DNA from: DATKYK01 sp034430255
GTDB taxonomy: Bacteria; Chloroflexota; Dehalococcoidia; E44-bin15
Assembly (NCBI GenBank): GCA_034430255.1
Contig: DAOUEU010000035.1
Location: 1 to 37,928 of the forward strand
Direction: 5' to 3'
Length of the DNA stretch: 37,928 bases
The position numbers and the translations under genes are program-made. The notes below the pieces were generated by a model, which had not been told where the DNA came from, made no database searches, and was given only the letters and a program-made list of their open reading frames with translations. This document shows, in pieces, positions 1 to 7,486 of the stretch (position 1 is the stretch's first letter; every line of letters begins with the position of its first letter).

Positions 1-57
1 TTCATACTCCATATTATATTGTGCTTCGCCTCTTGCTGTCCATCTTAACCATTATCC

Positions 58-86
58 TTGACAGCACTAGGGGGGCAAACTAAAAT
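58..86 (+). promoter_or_regulatory. Promoter of tRNA-Phe
   Basis: TTGACA at 58-63, a 17-bp spacer and TAAAAT at 81-86 place the expected transcription start about 2 nt before the tRNA at 95. The -35 is a perfect consensus match and the -10 matches 5 of 6. Seen directly in the sequence. Confidence 0.8.
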
Positions 87-94
87 AGGACTGC

Positions 95-167
<73 letters not shown>

Positions 168-178
168 CTTCTTTTTGC

Positions 179-376
179 TTAACTTTTACCATTGATTTCT
201 CCTTTCTTAACCTTCGGTTTCCGCTTCCTTTTATAGTCCAAGCTCAGGACTACCCGGTCGTGACCCAGTTTCTTGCCCTTTATTTCACCTATTTCTAGCA
301 GCCTTCGACAATGGCTGTCTGGAATTCCCATCTTGTTAGAAGCTTCTTTAACGCTATACACTCTTGACCTCACCAT
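179..376 (-). CDS. Excisionase-like winged-helix/MerR-type DNA-binding protein
   Basis: A 65-aa basic protein. Residues about 6-48 have the pattern of the excisionase/helix-turn-helix 17 family: VYSVKEAS, then MGIPDSHCRRLLEIGEI, then KGKKLGHDRVVL, followed by a Lys/Arg-rich tail. Such proteins bind DNA and often act as directionality factors for tyrosine recombinases. The gene lies 12 bp from the tRNA-Phe 3' end and faces it. An integrase-like stub sits next to the repeated tRNA half at about 1.4 kb, which fits the remains of an integrative element. The ATG at 376 has no convincing ribosome-binding site, so the start is uncertain. It could equally be a small regulator left after decay of the element. 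Confidence 0.6.
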   Translation of the reverse strand: MVRSRVYSVKEASNKMGIPDSHCRRLLEIGEIKGKKLGHDRVVLSLDYKRKRKPKVKKGEINGKS

Positions 377-536
377 CCACTACTATAGATAGCGCTCACA
401 ATTTCAAGATTCATGATACCCAGCATAGGTAAAAGAATTTCAAAGAAAGAAATTGATGTATTCCGTAAGCGTATCGGTTGATAATGCGTCTGTGGCTCTG
501 TTGACCATAAAAGGCAGCAAAAAGCATTGACAATTA

Positions 537-565
537 CTATATATTGTGGCATTATTATTGAGTCT
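537..565 (+). promoter_or_regulatory. Putative promoter upstream of the 88-aa membrane protein
   Basis: TTGACA at 537-542, a 17-bp spacer and CATTAT (4 of 6) at 560-565. It lies about 90 nt upstream of the start at 659. Confidence 0.5.
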
Positions 566-658
566 ACACAATATAATGTGGTTTGTCGCTCCAAAGAGGA
601 TGAGGTGCGGGAAGAAATGCTTTTGAAAATCGCTGAAAGGAGGTCGAAAAAATAAACT

Positions 659-925
659 ATGCGGGTAGTAGGTCGCATTCTACTTGTCATCGTGATGGTT
701 ATCGGTGTTCTTCTGGTTGTGGCCGGGACAGCAACCCTTGTAGGAGCTGATGGTTGGACCGGCAAAATAGATGATATTAGCATTAACTTTAACATTGACT
801 CTGGAGTTTTCAAAGAAGCTGGGGATGGGGGAGTGGCTATGGGACTAGTACTGTTGGCAGCCAGCATTATAACAAACCTAAGAACTACTGACTTCATAAG
901 TTGGGAGATAGGGTCTAGTGACTGA
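659..925 (+). CDS. Small membrane protein, unknown function
   Basis: An 88-aa protein that I do not recognise. Residues about 6-29 form a strongly hydrophobic segment (Leu/Ile/Val-rich, ending GTATLVGADG), and a second hydrophobic segment spans about 60-73. A polar stretch with the ATG-distal motif DDISINFNID lies between them, so two membrane passes with a short loop is the simplest reading. AAAGGAGG lies upstream at a longer spacing than usual, and a plausible promoter lies at 537-565. It sits inside the interval bounded by tRNA-Phe and its first repeated 3' half, so it may be cargo of the decayed element. The opposite-strand reading frame of 175 aa is treated as a shadow. Confidence 0.5.
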   Translation: MRVVGRILLVIVMVIGVLLVVAGTATLVGADGWTGKIDDISINFNIDSGVFKEAGDGGVAMGLVLLAASIITNLRTTDFISWEIGSSD

Positions 926-1049
926 CAGGAAACTCACTACTAAGTAACCAAAGTGCTGGTCGTGTACAGGACTGGAAAAGCCTAGCCTTGGGCGCTTTGT
1001 ATTAATTAGTAGAGAAGAAGAGAGAAGAACGTAATTATTAGTTGTTATT

Positions 1050-1068
1050 AGCCCTTCGTGTGAGGGCT
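1050..1068 (+). terminator. Hairpin, possible weak terminator
   Basis: AGCCCT (1050-1055), a 7-nt loop and AGGGCT (1063-1068) form a perfect 6-bp stem, followed by TTCTGC rather than a clean T tract. It is the only structure I see in the otherwise gene-free stretch 926-1199. Confidence 0.35.
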
Positions 1069-1199
1069 TTCTGCTATATTAGAGGGCGTCCTCTAATCCG
1101 TTTCAAGTTGAGCTGATTGAAAAATCTAATTATGCTATTCCCTTTTTGGGCATAACTAGTAACGGGGCAGCAAAATGCTACGGAAGGAGGTGTAAAGGG

Positions 1200-1406
1200 T
1201 TACTTGGTGGTATAATAGGAATCCGTAAGTGCTTGGAGCAGTCTACTGGAAGGTGGTCGCTTGCCATTCTTAACCTGGGAGATATAGGATTTGCTTAAAT
1301 TGCTTAACTCTGCTATCTGTGAATCAGTAAGTTTCTTAAGCAGTTTAGCTGTGGCTGAGCGGGCTGAGAATCCGTGTGTCGGCGGTTCAACTCCGCCCCT
1401 CGGCAC
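1200..1406 (-). pseudogene. N-terminal remnant of a tRNA-overlapping tyrosine recombinase (helix-turn-helix part only)
   Basis: A 68-aa frame that begins inside the repeated tRNA-Phe 3' half (MPRGGVEPPTHGFS is the antisense translation of tRNA). It continues as an XRE-like helix-turn-helix at about residues 22-60 (LTDSQIAELSNLSKSYISQV, then KNGKRPPSSRLLQAL), and stops. From memory, integrases of Dehalococcoidia mobile elements have this arrangement: a tRNA-derived start, a helix-turn-helix, then the core-binding and catalytic domains. Here the core-binding and Arg-His-Arg-Tyr catalytic parts are absent, so I call it a truncated integrase rather than a working regulator. A stand-alone XRE protein is the alternative. 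Confidence 0.5.
1359..1406 (+). repeat. Direct repeat of the tRNA-Phe 3' half (att-like remnant 1)
   Basis: Positions 1359-1406 match 121-168 of tRNA-Phe with three substitutions and no indel, covering the anticodon arm, variable region, T arm and 3' acceptor strand. The 5' half is not preserved as a folded tRNA. This is the usual footprint of site-specific integration into a tRNA 3' end, with the integrase stub overlapping it. Confidence 0.8.
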
Positions 1407-1624
1407 TTTTAACCGAAACCTTCCGTGAACATTTCCTATCTGAGCTAGCCTGGGATAGAGGAACGCCCTTCCATATGCCGCACCTCGGCCTCCTGAACTC
1501 TCAGTAATTTAAAGAGTGACTGCAATGCTAGTATAATAAGCAGAAAATGACACTCAGGAACGAAGCGTTTATAAGCCATTGATAAAGGGCGGGCTTCGTA
1601 TTAGCAATTATCTGAGGGGGAGAG

Positions 1625-3814
1625 ATGACAGTAGAAACGAAACGGATAGTATGCGGCTTCTGTGCCAGTCACTGCCGCTATAAAGTGAGGGTTGAGGACG
1701 GCCGATTTCTGGGCGCTGACCTGCAGAAGAGGACGGATTCGCCTACCGCCGAGAGGTGGAGGAAGATAGTTGCGGCATGTCCCCGCGCGCTCGCTGCTCC
1801 CGAGTTCCTCTATCACCCCGACCGGCTGAACTACCCGCTGAAGCGGGCAGGCAAGCGTGGAGAAGGCAAGTGGCAACAGATTGGCTGGGAGCAGGCACTG
1901 GATGAAATAGCAGTAAAATTAGCAGAGATAAAAGATAGTTACGGCCCTGAGGCGCTTGCCATTGCTACCAGCGGCGAGCAGAACTCCGCAGACGAATACC
2001 GGGTGCGTTTCCAGTCCCTTTTTGGCACACCGAACCTGCTCGGCCCGCCCAGTTGTGGTGCCGGCATGACGCTGAGCCACCTCCTTACCGGGTGGATGGT
2101 CTACCTGCCCTATATCCGCCCGGAAACCCGCTGCGTTATGCTGCTGGGGGCAAATCCCCAAGCGGCGGCCCCGCAGTTGTGGAACGGCATCCGTGCGTTA
2201 CAGAAATTTGGGCTCAAGCTGATCGTGGTGGACCCCAGGGGTACGGACCCCGCAGTGGAAGCTAATCTGTGGCTACAGCCCCGGCCGGGCACCGATGCTG
2301 CCCTGCTGCTGGGCATGACAAACACCATTATAAGCGAGGGGCTCCACGATAAGGATTTTGTCGACAGGTGGTGCTATGGTTTCGACAGGCTTGTGGAACG
2401 GGTGGGGGATTACACGCCGCGGAGGGTTGCAGGTATCACCGGGGTGCCGGTAGAGAAGATCAATGAAGCTGCCCGAATGTATGCCACCAACAAACCGGGC
2501 TTAATCTTCCACGTTAATGGGTTGGAGGAGCAGGCGAATGCCACACAAGCTCTGCACAGCAGGTACATCCTGGCGGCGATAACCGGAAACATAGACATAC
2601 CGGGTAGCGATGCGTTACTGGAGCCCCATCCCCGCTTGAGGCTGGTTGCCGATGTGGAAATGCTGGATAAGATGAGCGGTGAGCAGAAGAACAAGATGAT
2701 CGGTGGGGAAAGGTTTAAGCTCTACTCCTGGCCTGTCTATGATAGGCTCAGGGAAGTCGTGGAGAAAACCAGAGAGCGGCCGCTATCAAGCTTCTGGATC
2801 TCAGGCTACGCTCATGCCCCTTCCGTGTTTCGCGCCATGATCGACGGAAAACCCTATCCGGTCAAGGCGATGGTAACGATAGCCAAGAACCCACTCCTCA
2901 CCTTCCCCAACGCAAAGCTGATCTATGAAGCGCTAATGAATCTGGAGCTTCATGTTGCTATGGATGTGTTCATGACGTCCACCTGTCGCATTGCCGACTA
3001 TGTGCTCCCTGCGGCCTGCGGTTTGGAGAAACCCATAATCCATGGGGGCGATTACTTCCTCCACCTGCAGGCGGGTGAAGCCGCTGTCGCACCGCTTTAT
3101 GAGCGAAAGCCGGAGTACTATCTATGGCGTGAGCTGGGGATAAGATTGGGGCAGGAGGAATACTGGCCGTGGAAGACCCTGGAAGAGGCCTATGACTATC
3201 GCCTTGTACCAATGGGTGTTACCTTCAGGGAGTTCATGGATAGCAAGGGCTACGATAACCCCGCGCTTCGATACAGGAAATACGAAGAGAGGGGATTCGG
3301 CACGCCTACAGGTAAGCTAGAGCTATACTCCACCATCCTTGAGGAGCTGGGATATGACCCGCTGCCCAGCTACACCGAGCCGCCGCGGAGCCCGGTGAGC
3401 GATCCGAAGCTGGCGAGGGAGTACCCTTTAACTCTAATCTCAGGTGGCAGAAATCGGCGTTATTACCATTCACAGGGTCGCCAGCTTGAGTCCATTCGAA
3501 AACGGTCTCCAGAGCCGATAGCCCAGATTAACCCGGAAGCAGGTATTGGGCAGGGCATTAAAGATGGCGACTGGATTTGGATCGAGACCGAGGTGGGAAG
3601 GGCCAAATTCAGATGTAAGTATTTCAGGGGACTCGAACCTGGTGTCGTACAGGCAGAGCATGGCTGGTGGCTCCCTGAAGACCCTTCCCCCGATAGCCTG
3701 TTTCGATCGAACATAAACGCGGTGCTGGACGATGATCCCGACCTCTGTGACCCGGTAAGCGGTAACTTTGTGCTCAGGGGACAGCTGTGCAGGGTGTATA
3801 AGGCTGAGGATTAG
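1625..3814 (+). CDS. Molybdopterin-dependent oxidoreductase (DMSO reductase superfamily catalytic subunit)
   Basis: A 729-aa protein, a normal length for the family. The N-terminal motif C10-x2-C13-x3-C17-x34-C52 should hold a 4Fe-4S cluster. The bis-molybdopterin domains follow, with GPPSCGAG placing Cys144 where the metal-ligand Cys usually lies. The C-terminal molydopterin-dinucleotide-binding domain begins near EYPLTLISGGRNRRYYHSQ, with a later GDWIWIETEVGRA segment. There is no twin-arginine signal, so it is predicted to be cytoplasmic. GAGGGGGAGAG precedes the ATG, and a TATAAT at 1532-1537 may be its -10. No ferredoxin-like or membrane-anchor partner gene is adjacent, so the electron partner and substrate are unknown. 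It lies between two tRNA-Phe-derived repeats and appears more GC-rich than its surroundings, both compatible with acquisition by transfer. Confidence 0.9.
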   Translation: MTVETKRIVCGFCASHCRYKVRVEDGRFLGADLQKRTDSPTAERWRKIVAACPRALAAPEFLYHPDRLNYPLKRAGKRGEGKWQQIGWEQALDEIAVKLAEIKDSYGPEALAIATSGEQNSADEYRVRFQSLFGTPNLLGPPSCGAGMTLSHLLTGWMVYLPYIRPETRCVMLLGANPQAAAPQLWNGIRALQKFGLKLIVVDPRGTDPAVEANLWLQPRPGTDAALLLGMTNTIISEGLHDKDFVDRWCYGFDRLVERVGDYTPRRVAGITGVPVEKINEAARMYATNKPGLIFHVNGLEEQANATQALHSRYILAAITGNIDIPGSDALLEPHPRLRLVADVEMLDKMSGEQKNKMIGGERFKLYSWPVYDRLREVVEKTRERPLSSFWISGYAHAPSVFRAMIDGKPYPVKAMVTIAKNPLLTFPNAKLIYEALMNLELHVAMDVFMTSTCRIADYVLPAACGLEKPIIHGGDYFLHLQAGEAAVAPLYERKPEYYLWRELGIRLGQEEYWPWKTLEEAYDYRLVPMGVTFREFMDSKGYDNPALRYRKYEERGFGTPTGKLELYSTILEELGYDPLPSYTEPPRSPVSDPKLAREYPLTLISGGRNRRYYHSQGRQLESIRKRSPEPIAQINPEAGIGQGIKDGDWIWIETEVGRAKFRCKYFRGLEPGVVQAEHGWWLPEDPSPDSLFRSNINAVLDDDPDLCDPVSGNFVLRGQLCRVYKAED

Positions 3815-3915
3815 GCGGAGGGTGATGGCCGTAGACAAGTGTTGCACGCTCAGCCAGGAAGCTCGAATATCGATCGGAAGCAATTTAACCATAAGCCGAG
3901 AGGAGGTGAAACGGT

Positions 3916-4389
3916 TTGTCCATAAATAAGGAGGAGCTCAAACAAACGATAATCGAATTTCTGAAAAAGCATTATGGGGGCACCATGGCCACGATTAGGG
4001 AGGATGGCACCCCCCAGGCCAGTGGTATGAGCTTTGTTAACGATGGCCTTACCATCTATCTTGCCATGGACCCCGAGAGTCAGAAAAAGAAGAACATCGA
4101 CAGAAATCCCAATGTCGGCCTAGCCACCTTTAAGGACTACTATAAATGGGACAAGGTCAAGGCAGTACAGCTCGCGGGGAAGGCGGAGCTGGTGACTGAC
4201 GAGGATGAGATTAACAAGATTCAGATGCTTTTTGCGGAGAAGTTCCCTTGGGTGGTTAGCAACGAGATGGTGCTGGAGTGGTATGGCAGGGTGGGGCCGA
4301 TACCCTACTACAAGGTAGTTCCCCATACGATTGCTTACCTGGACTTTCAGAAATACGGTTTCAATGGCCATGAAGTACTGGAGGTTTAG
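3916..4389 (+). CDS. Pyridoxamine 5'-phosphate oxidase-fold (PPOX) family protein
   Basis: A 157-aa protein with the split-barrel flavin-binding pattern: GGTMATIREDGTPQASGM at about residues 20-37, a strand LTIYLAMDPESQKKKNI that matches the phosphate-binding region, then NPNVGLATF. These proteins bind FMN, F420 or haem and reduce or oxidise small molecules in the cytoplasm; which cofactor is used here cannot be told. The start is TTG: GAGAGGAGGTG lies 7-8 nt upstream and no better start is available. It follows the molybdopterin oxidoreductase by about 100 nt on the same strand, so co-transcription is possible, but a joint function is not shown. Confidence 0.85.
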   Translation: MSINKEELKQTIIEFLKKHYGGTMATIREDGTPQASGMSFVNDGLTIYLAMDPESQKKKNIDRNPNVGLATFKDYYKWDKVKAVQLAGKAELVTDEDEINKIQMLFAEKFPWVVSNEMVLEWYGRVGPIPYYKVVPHTIAYLDFQKYGFNGHEVLEV

Positions 4390-4500
4390 TGCCAGGTGTC
4401 CAGTGCATTAGGTGCCATGGAGGGTGCCGACCTTTTCCCAGCCTAGCACGGTGCCATGGTAAGGCGGTGTATTTCGAAAATCTCGTGAAAGGAGCTCTCG

Positions 4501-4992
4501 GTGGTAACCCCGGAACGGAAAAATCCTGAGAAACTCGCCGCGCCCTGCGGGCTCTATTGTGGTGCCTGCTCGATCCTTGCTGCTATTAGGAAGAACGATC
4601 CTCAGTTCCTGGAGCTGATCGCCAGGGGGGTAGCCGACTATCTGGGGCATCCGGTAGAGGGAAAGGACCTCGCCTGCGAGGGCTGTCTCTCGGAGGTAGT
4701 AGCTGTCGTGTGCCGCGAGTGTAGGCTGCGGGCTTGCGCCTTTGAGAGAGGGTTAACCCACTGCGCGCAGTGCGATGATTTTCCCTGTCAGCAGATCATC
4801 GATTTTAATAACGATGGCTTCCGACACCACAGTGAGGTCCTGGACAACATCAGTCGCCAGCGGGAGATTGGTCTTGATGCCTGGGTCAAGGAGCAGGAGG
4901 AGAGGTGGCGCTGCCCCGGCTGTGGCTGCGTTGTCGACTGGTATGCTGGTAAGTGCCTCAAATGCGATGCTACCCTTAAGGGGCACTTCTAG
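4501..4992 (+). CDS. DUF3795-type cysteine-rich zinc-binding protein
   Basis: A 163-aa protein of unknown role. The N-terminal CGLYCGACSIL motif, followed by CEGCL, CRECRLRACAFERG and CAQCDDFPC, is the signature of DUF3795 proteins. The C-terminal CPGCGC...CLKC pairs (about residues 139-158) form a separate zinc ribbon. In all it has more than a dozen cysteines in paired arrangement, which implies bound metal. The start is GTG at 4501, supported by AAAGGAG 6 nt upstream. DUF3795 genes are common in anaerobes; I know of no established activity. Confidence 0.8.
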   Translation: MVTPERKNPEKLAAPCGLYCGACSILAAIRKNDPQFLELIARGVADYLGHPVEGKDLACEGCLSEVVAVVCRECRLRACAFERGLTHCAQCDDFPCQQIIDFNNDGFRHHSEVLDNISRQREIGLDAWVKEQEERWRCPGCGCVVDWYAGKCLKCDATLKGHF

Positions 4993-5145
4993 TTGACATA
5001 AGCCTTTTCACCCTCGTATTTACGCTACCTGGTTTCCGGTCGGCCCGGCTCTCGGCTATCTGAGCTGGCAACACCAAATACAATCGTCCTTGACCGAGAA
5101 GCTGACAATATGCTATTCTACACGAGTGCAGGGGATGGGATGCGC

Positions 5146-5184
5146 TAACTGAAAATCCGCATGTCAGCAGTTCGACTTCTCGGC
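5146..5184 (+). repeat. Second, more decayed repeat of the tRNA-Phe 3' half (att-like remnant 2)
   Basis: ACTGAAAATCCGC at 5147-5159 is identical to tRNA-Phe 125-137. The following T-arm region is recognisable with several substitutions and a roughly 5-nt deletion, ending CTCGGCA as in the tRNA. It cannot fold as a complete tRNA. Together with the copy at 1359-1406 it brackets the molybdopterin oxidoreductase, PPOX and DUF3795 genes. Confidence 0.7.
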
Positions 5185-5228
5185 AAGAGAAGCAGCGAGC
5201 TGCTGATTAGGAAGATAGAGGTCGAAAA

Positions 5229-5314
5229 GCCGAAGTGGCGGAACAGGTAGACGCGACGGTCTCAAAAACCGTTGGGGGGCGACCCCCGTGTCGGTTCGAT
5301 CCCGACCTTCGGCA
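5229..5314 (+). tRNA. tRNA-Leu (CAA)
   Basis: Acceptor strands 5229-5235 (GCCGAAG) and 5307-5313 (CTTCGGC) pair fully. The anticodon loop CTCAAAA gives CAA, and a long variable arm (GGGGGGCGACCCCC) marks a class II tRNA. A5314 is the discriminator; CCA is not encoded. Confidence 0.95.
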
Positions 5315-5363
5315 CTTTTCTGCGCCTTGAGGCGATAGATGCGGGACCTAGCGGGTTTAAAAA

Positions 5364-5434
5364 TGCCGAGTTGTGTAGCGGTAGCACGGGGGACTTTGGA
5401 TCCCTAAGCCCAGGTTCGAATCCTGGCTCGGCAG
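5364..5434 (+). tRNA. tRNA-Gln (TTG)
   Basis: Acceptor strands 5364-5370 (TGCCGAG) and 5427-5433 (CTCGGCA) pair fully, and the loop CTTTGGA gives anticodon TTG. The discriminator is G5434. CCA is not encoded; a T run follows at 5436-5440. Confidence 0.93.
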
Positions 5435-5538
5435 CTTTTTCGAGCTTCAGTGAGGGTATCGCGGTAGATGAGGGGAGTATCTAGTAGGCTTAGGGCTTTT
5501 GGCCTTTTTTAGGAGTTAAAAGGCAGCGGAACGAAGAT

Positions 5539-5610
5539 TCCCCGATAGCTCAATGGTAGAGCGAGCGGCTGTTAACCGCTAGGTTCGAGGTTCGAGTCCT
5601 CGTCGGGGAG
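5539..5610 (+). tRNA. tRNA-Asn (GTT)
   Basis: Acceptor strands 5539-5545 (TCCCCGA) and 5603-5609 (TCGGGGA) pair fully, and the anticodon loop CTGTTAA gives GTT. The discriminator is G5610. CCA follows at 5611-5613, the only tRNA here with an encoded CCA. Confidence 0.95.
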
Positions 5611-5795
5611 CCATTTTAGTTGAAAGCAAGAACCTTTTCCAATACTTTTGCGTTTGTTCTCCTATTGGGAAGCGGCCAAGATAATGGGGAGGGACATCTT
5701 GACGCCTTTTTTTAAAGCGAAATACAGCAGTTAATTGGTTGAGCATTCGGTACAAGTGTATAATGTGGGAAATCAGCAGCCCTGTGTGAGAAGAA

Positions 5796-6458
5796 CTAGC
5801 TGGCTTTAATATCCTTCTTAGTTCCCTTGCCTATCATTATTCTCCAGAACCAGTTGAACTTCACCTTTTCTACCTCAATATTCACAAAACCTGTTGAAAG
5901 AAACAGGTTCCTCAGTCCTTCGGATGTAGAACTTCCCACGTGTGCTTTTTCACCGATTTTTCCAGCGAGGTCTACTATTTTCATCAGTAAGTAGTCGTCG
6001 CAAATATCCTGTATTATAAAGACCCCATTACGTTTTAGAGATTTCCATATCCTCGAGAAAATCTCTTCTTTTTTATCGAAATGATGGAATGCATTTGTGC
6101 TTAGAACATAGTCGTAATAATTCTCATAATCTAATGAACTTCCACTCCCTATTCTAAATTCCACATTGTCATACGTGAATTTGGCGAGATTCTGTTTAGC
6201 TTGCTCGATCATCTTCTTAGATAAGTCCAGGCCAATAACTTTCCCAGTTCCTTGAAGCTTTGAAGCGATATCAATGGTTCCCCATCCGGTGCCACAGCCT
6301 AGATCGAGGATATTCATTCCCTTTTCAATTTGCATCTTCTTTATTACGAGAGTCTGGGTTCGGCGTTGGTAAGATTTGACAAGCCGGGATTCGTCGTAAC
6401 TCTTTGCTGCCCTATCAAACCCCCGAGCCACATATTCATCTTGCCCTTTCTTACTCAC
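5796..6458 (-). CDS. Class I SAM-dependent methyltransferase (UbiE/Methyltransf_11 type)
   Basis: A 220-aa protein. Motif I is ILDLGCGTGWGTIDIA at about residues 49-64, the acidic motif II is VIGLDLS near 74, and DYVLSTNAFHHF near 119-130 is typical of the UbiE-like group. The substrate is unknown. The start is GTG at 6458 with AAAGGAG 9 nt upstream. The gene is alone on its strand, convergent with the tRNA-Asn side, and its codon use looks more AT-rich than the preceding genes. It ends in a Lys-rich tail (GKGTKKDIKAS) without membrane segments. Confidence 0.88.
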   Translation of the reverse strand: MSKKGQDEYVARGFDRAAKSYDESRLVKSYQRRTQTLVIKKMQIEKGMNILDLGCGTGWGTIDIASKLQGTGKVIGLDLSKKMIEQAKQNLAKFTYDNVEFRIGSGSSLDYENYYDYVLSTNAFHHFDKKEEIFSRIWKSLKRNGVFIIQDICDDYLLMKIVDLAGKIGEKAHVGSSTSEGLRNLFLSTGFVNIEVEKVKFNWFWRIMIGKGTKKDIKAS

Positions 6459-6794
6459 ATCAGCAATCGCTCCTTTCGTTCGGCATTCTTATATAAGAGT
6501 CAGGGTTCGTCTAACGAGCGCCGGTTTGCTAAATTCTACCATCATTTGAAGACATTGAACATTTCGCCCTAATGTTGCCTTCTAGAAGCTATTTCTTATA
6601 GGGATTGGGATGGTGTAATCGATTGCTACCTGCCCCGCTTCGAACTCGATTCGCTTAATGAAAGACCTGAAGAAAGCCTTCCGCTCCATGGAAGCACGGG
6701 GTGCTGCCAAGAGAATAACGGAGAGGTCCGATGCATCGGACGCGGCAAGGCGGAGAGGCGATATATCACCGCTCTGGCGTATGAGCTGACTCCC
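6459..6794. other. Intergenic stretch with a 16-bp perfect palindrome
   Basis: No convincing gene. A frame open across about 6600-6810 has no start codon with a ribosome-binding site and no recognisable domain. GTCCGATGCATCGGAC at 6726-6741 is a perfect 16-bp palindrome about 55 nt upstream of the -35 of the next promoter, so an operator is possible but unproven. Confidence 0.4.
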
Positions 6795-6823
6795 TTGACT
6801 ATGGGGGAACCTTAGCGTATGTT
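6795..6823 (+). promoter_or_regulatory. Putative promoter of the cyclic-nucleotide-binding-domain gene
   Basis: TTGACT at 6795-6800 (5 of 6), a 17-bp spacer and TATGTT (4 of 6) at 6818-6823, about 70 nt before the start at 6891. Confidence 0.5.
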
Positions 6824-6890
6824 ATGAGTGGAGATGTAAAATATGGCGTCCCGGATTGTCCTAAATTACCGGGGCAGAGGAGAACTAGAT

Positions 6891-7370
6891 ATGGCAAATT
6901 CTGAGATAGTAGAAGGCTTGAAGATATGTGAATTGTTCGCCTCGCTGGGTGAACAGGAAGTACAGGGCTTAGCCTCATCACTCGGCGGGGCGTGCCAGGT
7001 GGAAACCTATAAGGCTGGGGACACCATATGCGCTCAAGGTGAGCATAAAACGAGGCTGTATATAGTTATAGAGGGTCAGGTACTACTTCATAGGACCATT
7101 TACCTCGGAGACCGCACGGCAACAATGCCCGTCGCCCTCCTGGGTAAGGGGAGAGCTATGGGCTGGACAGCGTTGCTGTATGGACCTCGCTACGTGACGG
7201 CATCAGCAGTGTGCCAGAAGCCCAGCAGAGTCATATCCGTGGAGGGGATGAGCCTTCGGTCAGCGCTGGAAAAGGAGCCAAACATAGGCTTCAGGGTGAT
7301 GGAACGGCTTGCCTGTATGCTAGGGGACAGGCTTCGGGCAGCATACAGTGCAGCTGAAGCTCATCTCTGA
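6891..7370 (+). CDS. Cyclic-nucleotide-binding-domain protein (CRP-like sensor domain, no DNA-binding domain)
   Basis: 159 aa from the ATG at 6891, which has GAGGAG about 10 nt upstream. An in-frame ATG at 6843 has no such site and would add 16 residues. The protein is a single cNMP-binding beta-roll: LFASLGEQEVQGLAS, then YKAGDTICAQGE, then TRLYIVIEGQVLL, then ATMPVALLGKGRAMGWTALL, then RYVTASAVC. The usual C-terminal helix-turn-helix of CRP/FNR regulators is missing; the chain ends soon after the long helix ERLACMLGDRLRAAYSA. It may therefore dimerise and sense a nucleotide without binding DNA, or act with a partner. It is convergent with the fatty-acid-like locus; a link to it is unproven. 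Confidence 0.8.
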   Translation: MANSEIVEGLKICELFASLGEQEVQGLASSLGGACQVETYKAGDTICAQGEHKTRLYIVIEGQVLLHRTIYLGDRTATMPVALLGKGRAMGWTALLYGPRYVTASAVCQKPSRVISVEGMSLRSALEKEPNIGFRVMERLACMLGDRLRAAYSAAEAHL

Positions 7371-7486
7371 TAGAGAGAACTCCAGGGTCATAAAAGTTCT
7401 GATTTTCCCACTGCAAAGAGAGTCAATTATTCAGGTAAGAGGGACTTCTTTAATCTCCTCCTCCGAGATTATCGGCCACTAGTGCT

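Noticed and set aside
370..897. 175-aa minus-strand frame
   Set aside because: It is antisense to the hydrophobic 88-aa protein and has Ser/Thr-rich low-complexity content with no start signal; the plus-strand gene has a promoter and ribosome-binding site.
3470..3892. 140-aa and 83-aa minus-strand frames under the molybdopterin oxidoreductase
   Set aside because: They lie antisense to a protein with intact family motifs and have no start signals.
5272..5484. 70-aa frame over tRNA-Leu and tRNA-Gln
   Set aside because: Pure tRNA translation in a non-coding frame.
6600..6810. Open frame of about 70 codons
   Set aside because: No start codon with a ribosome-binding site, no domain, and it runs across the palindrome and promoter of the next gene.
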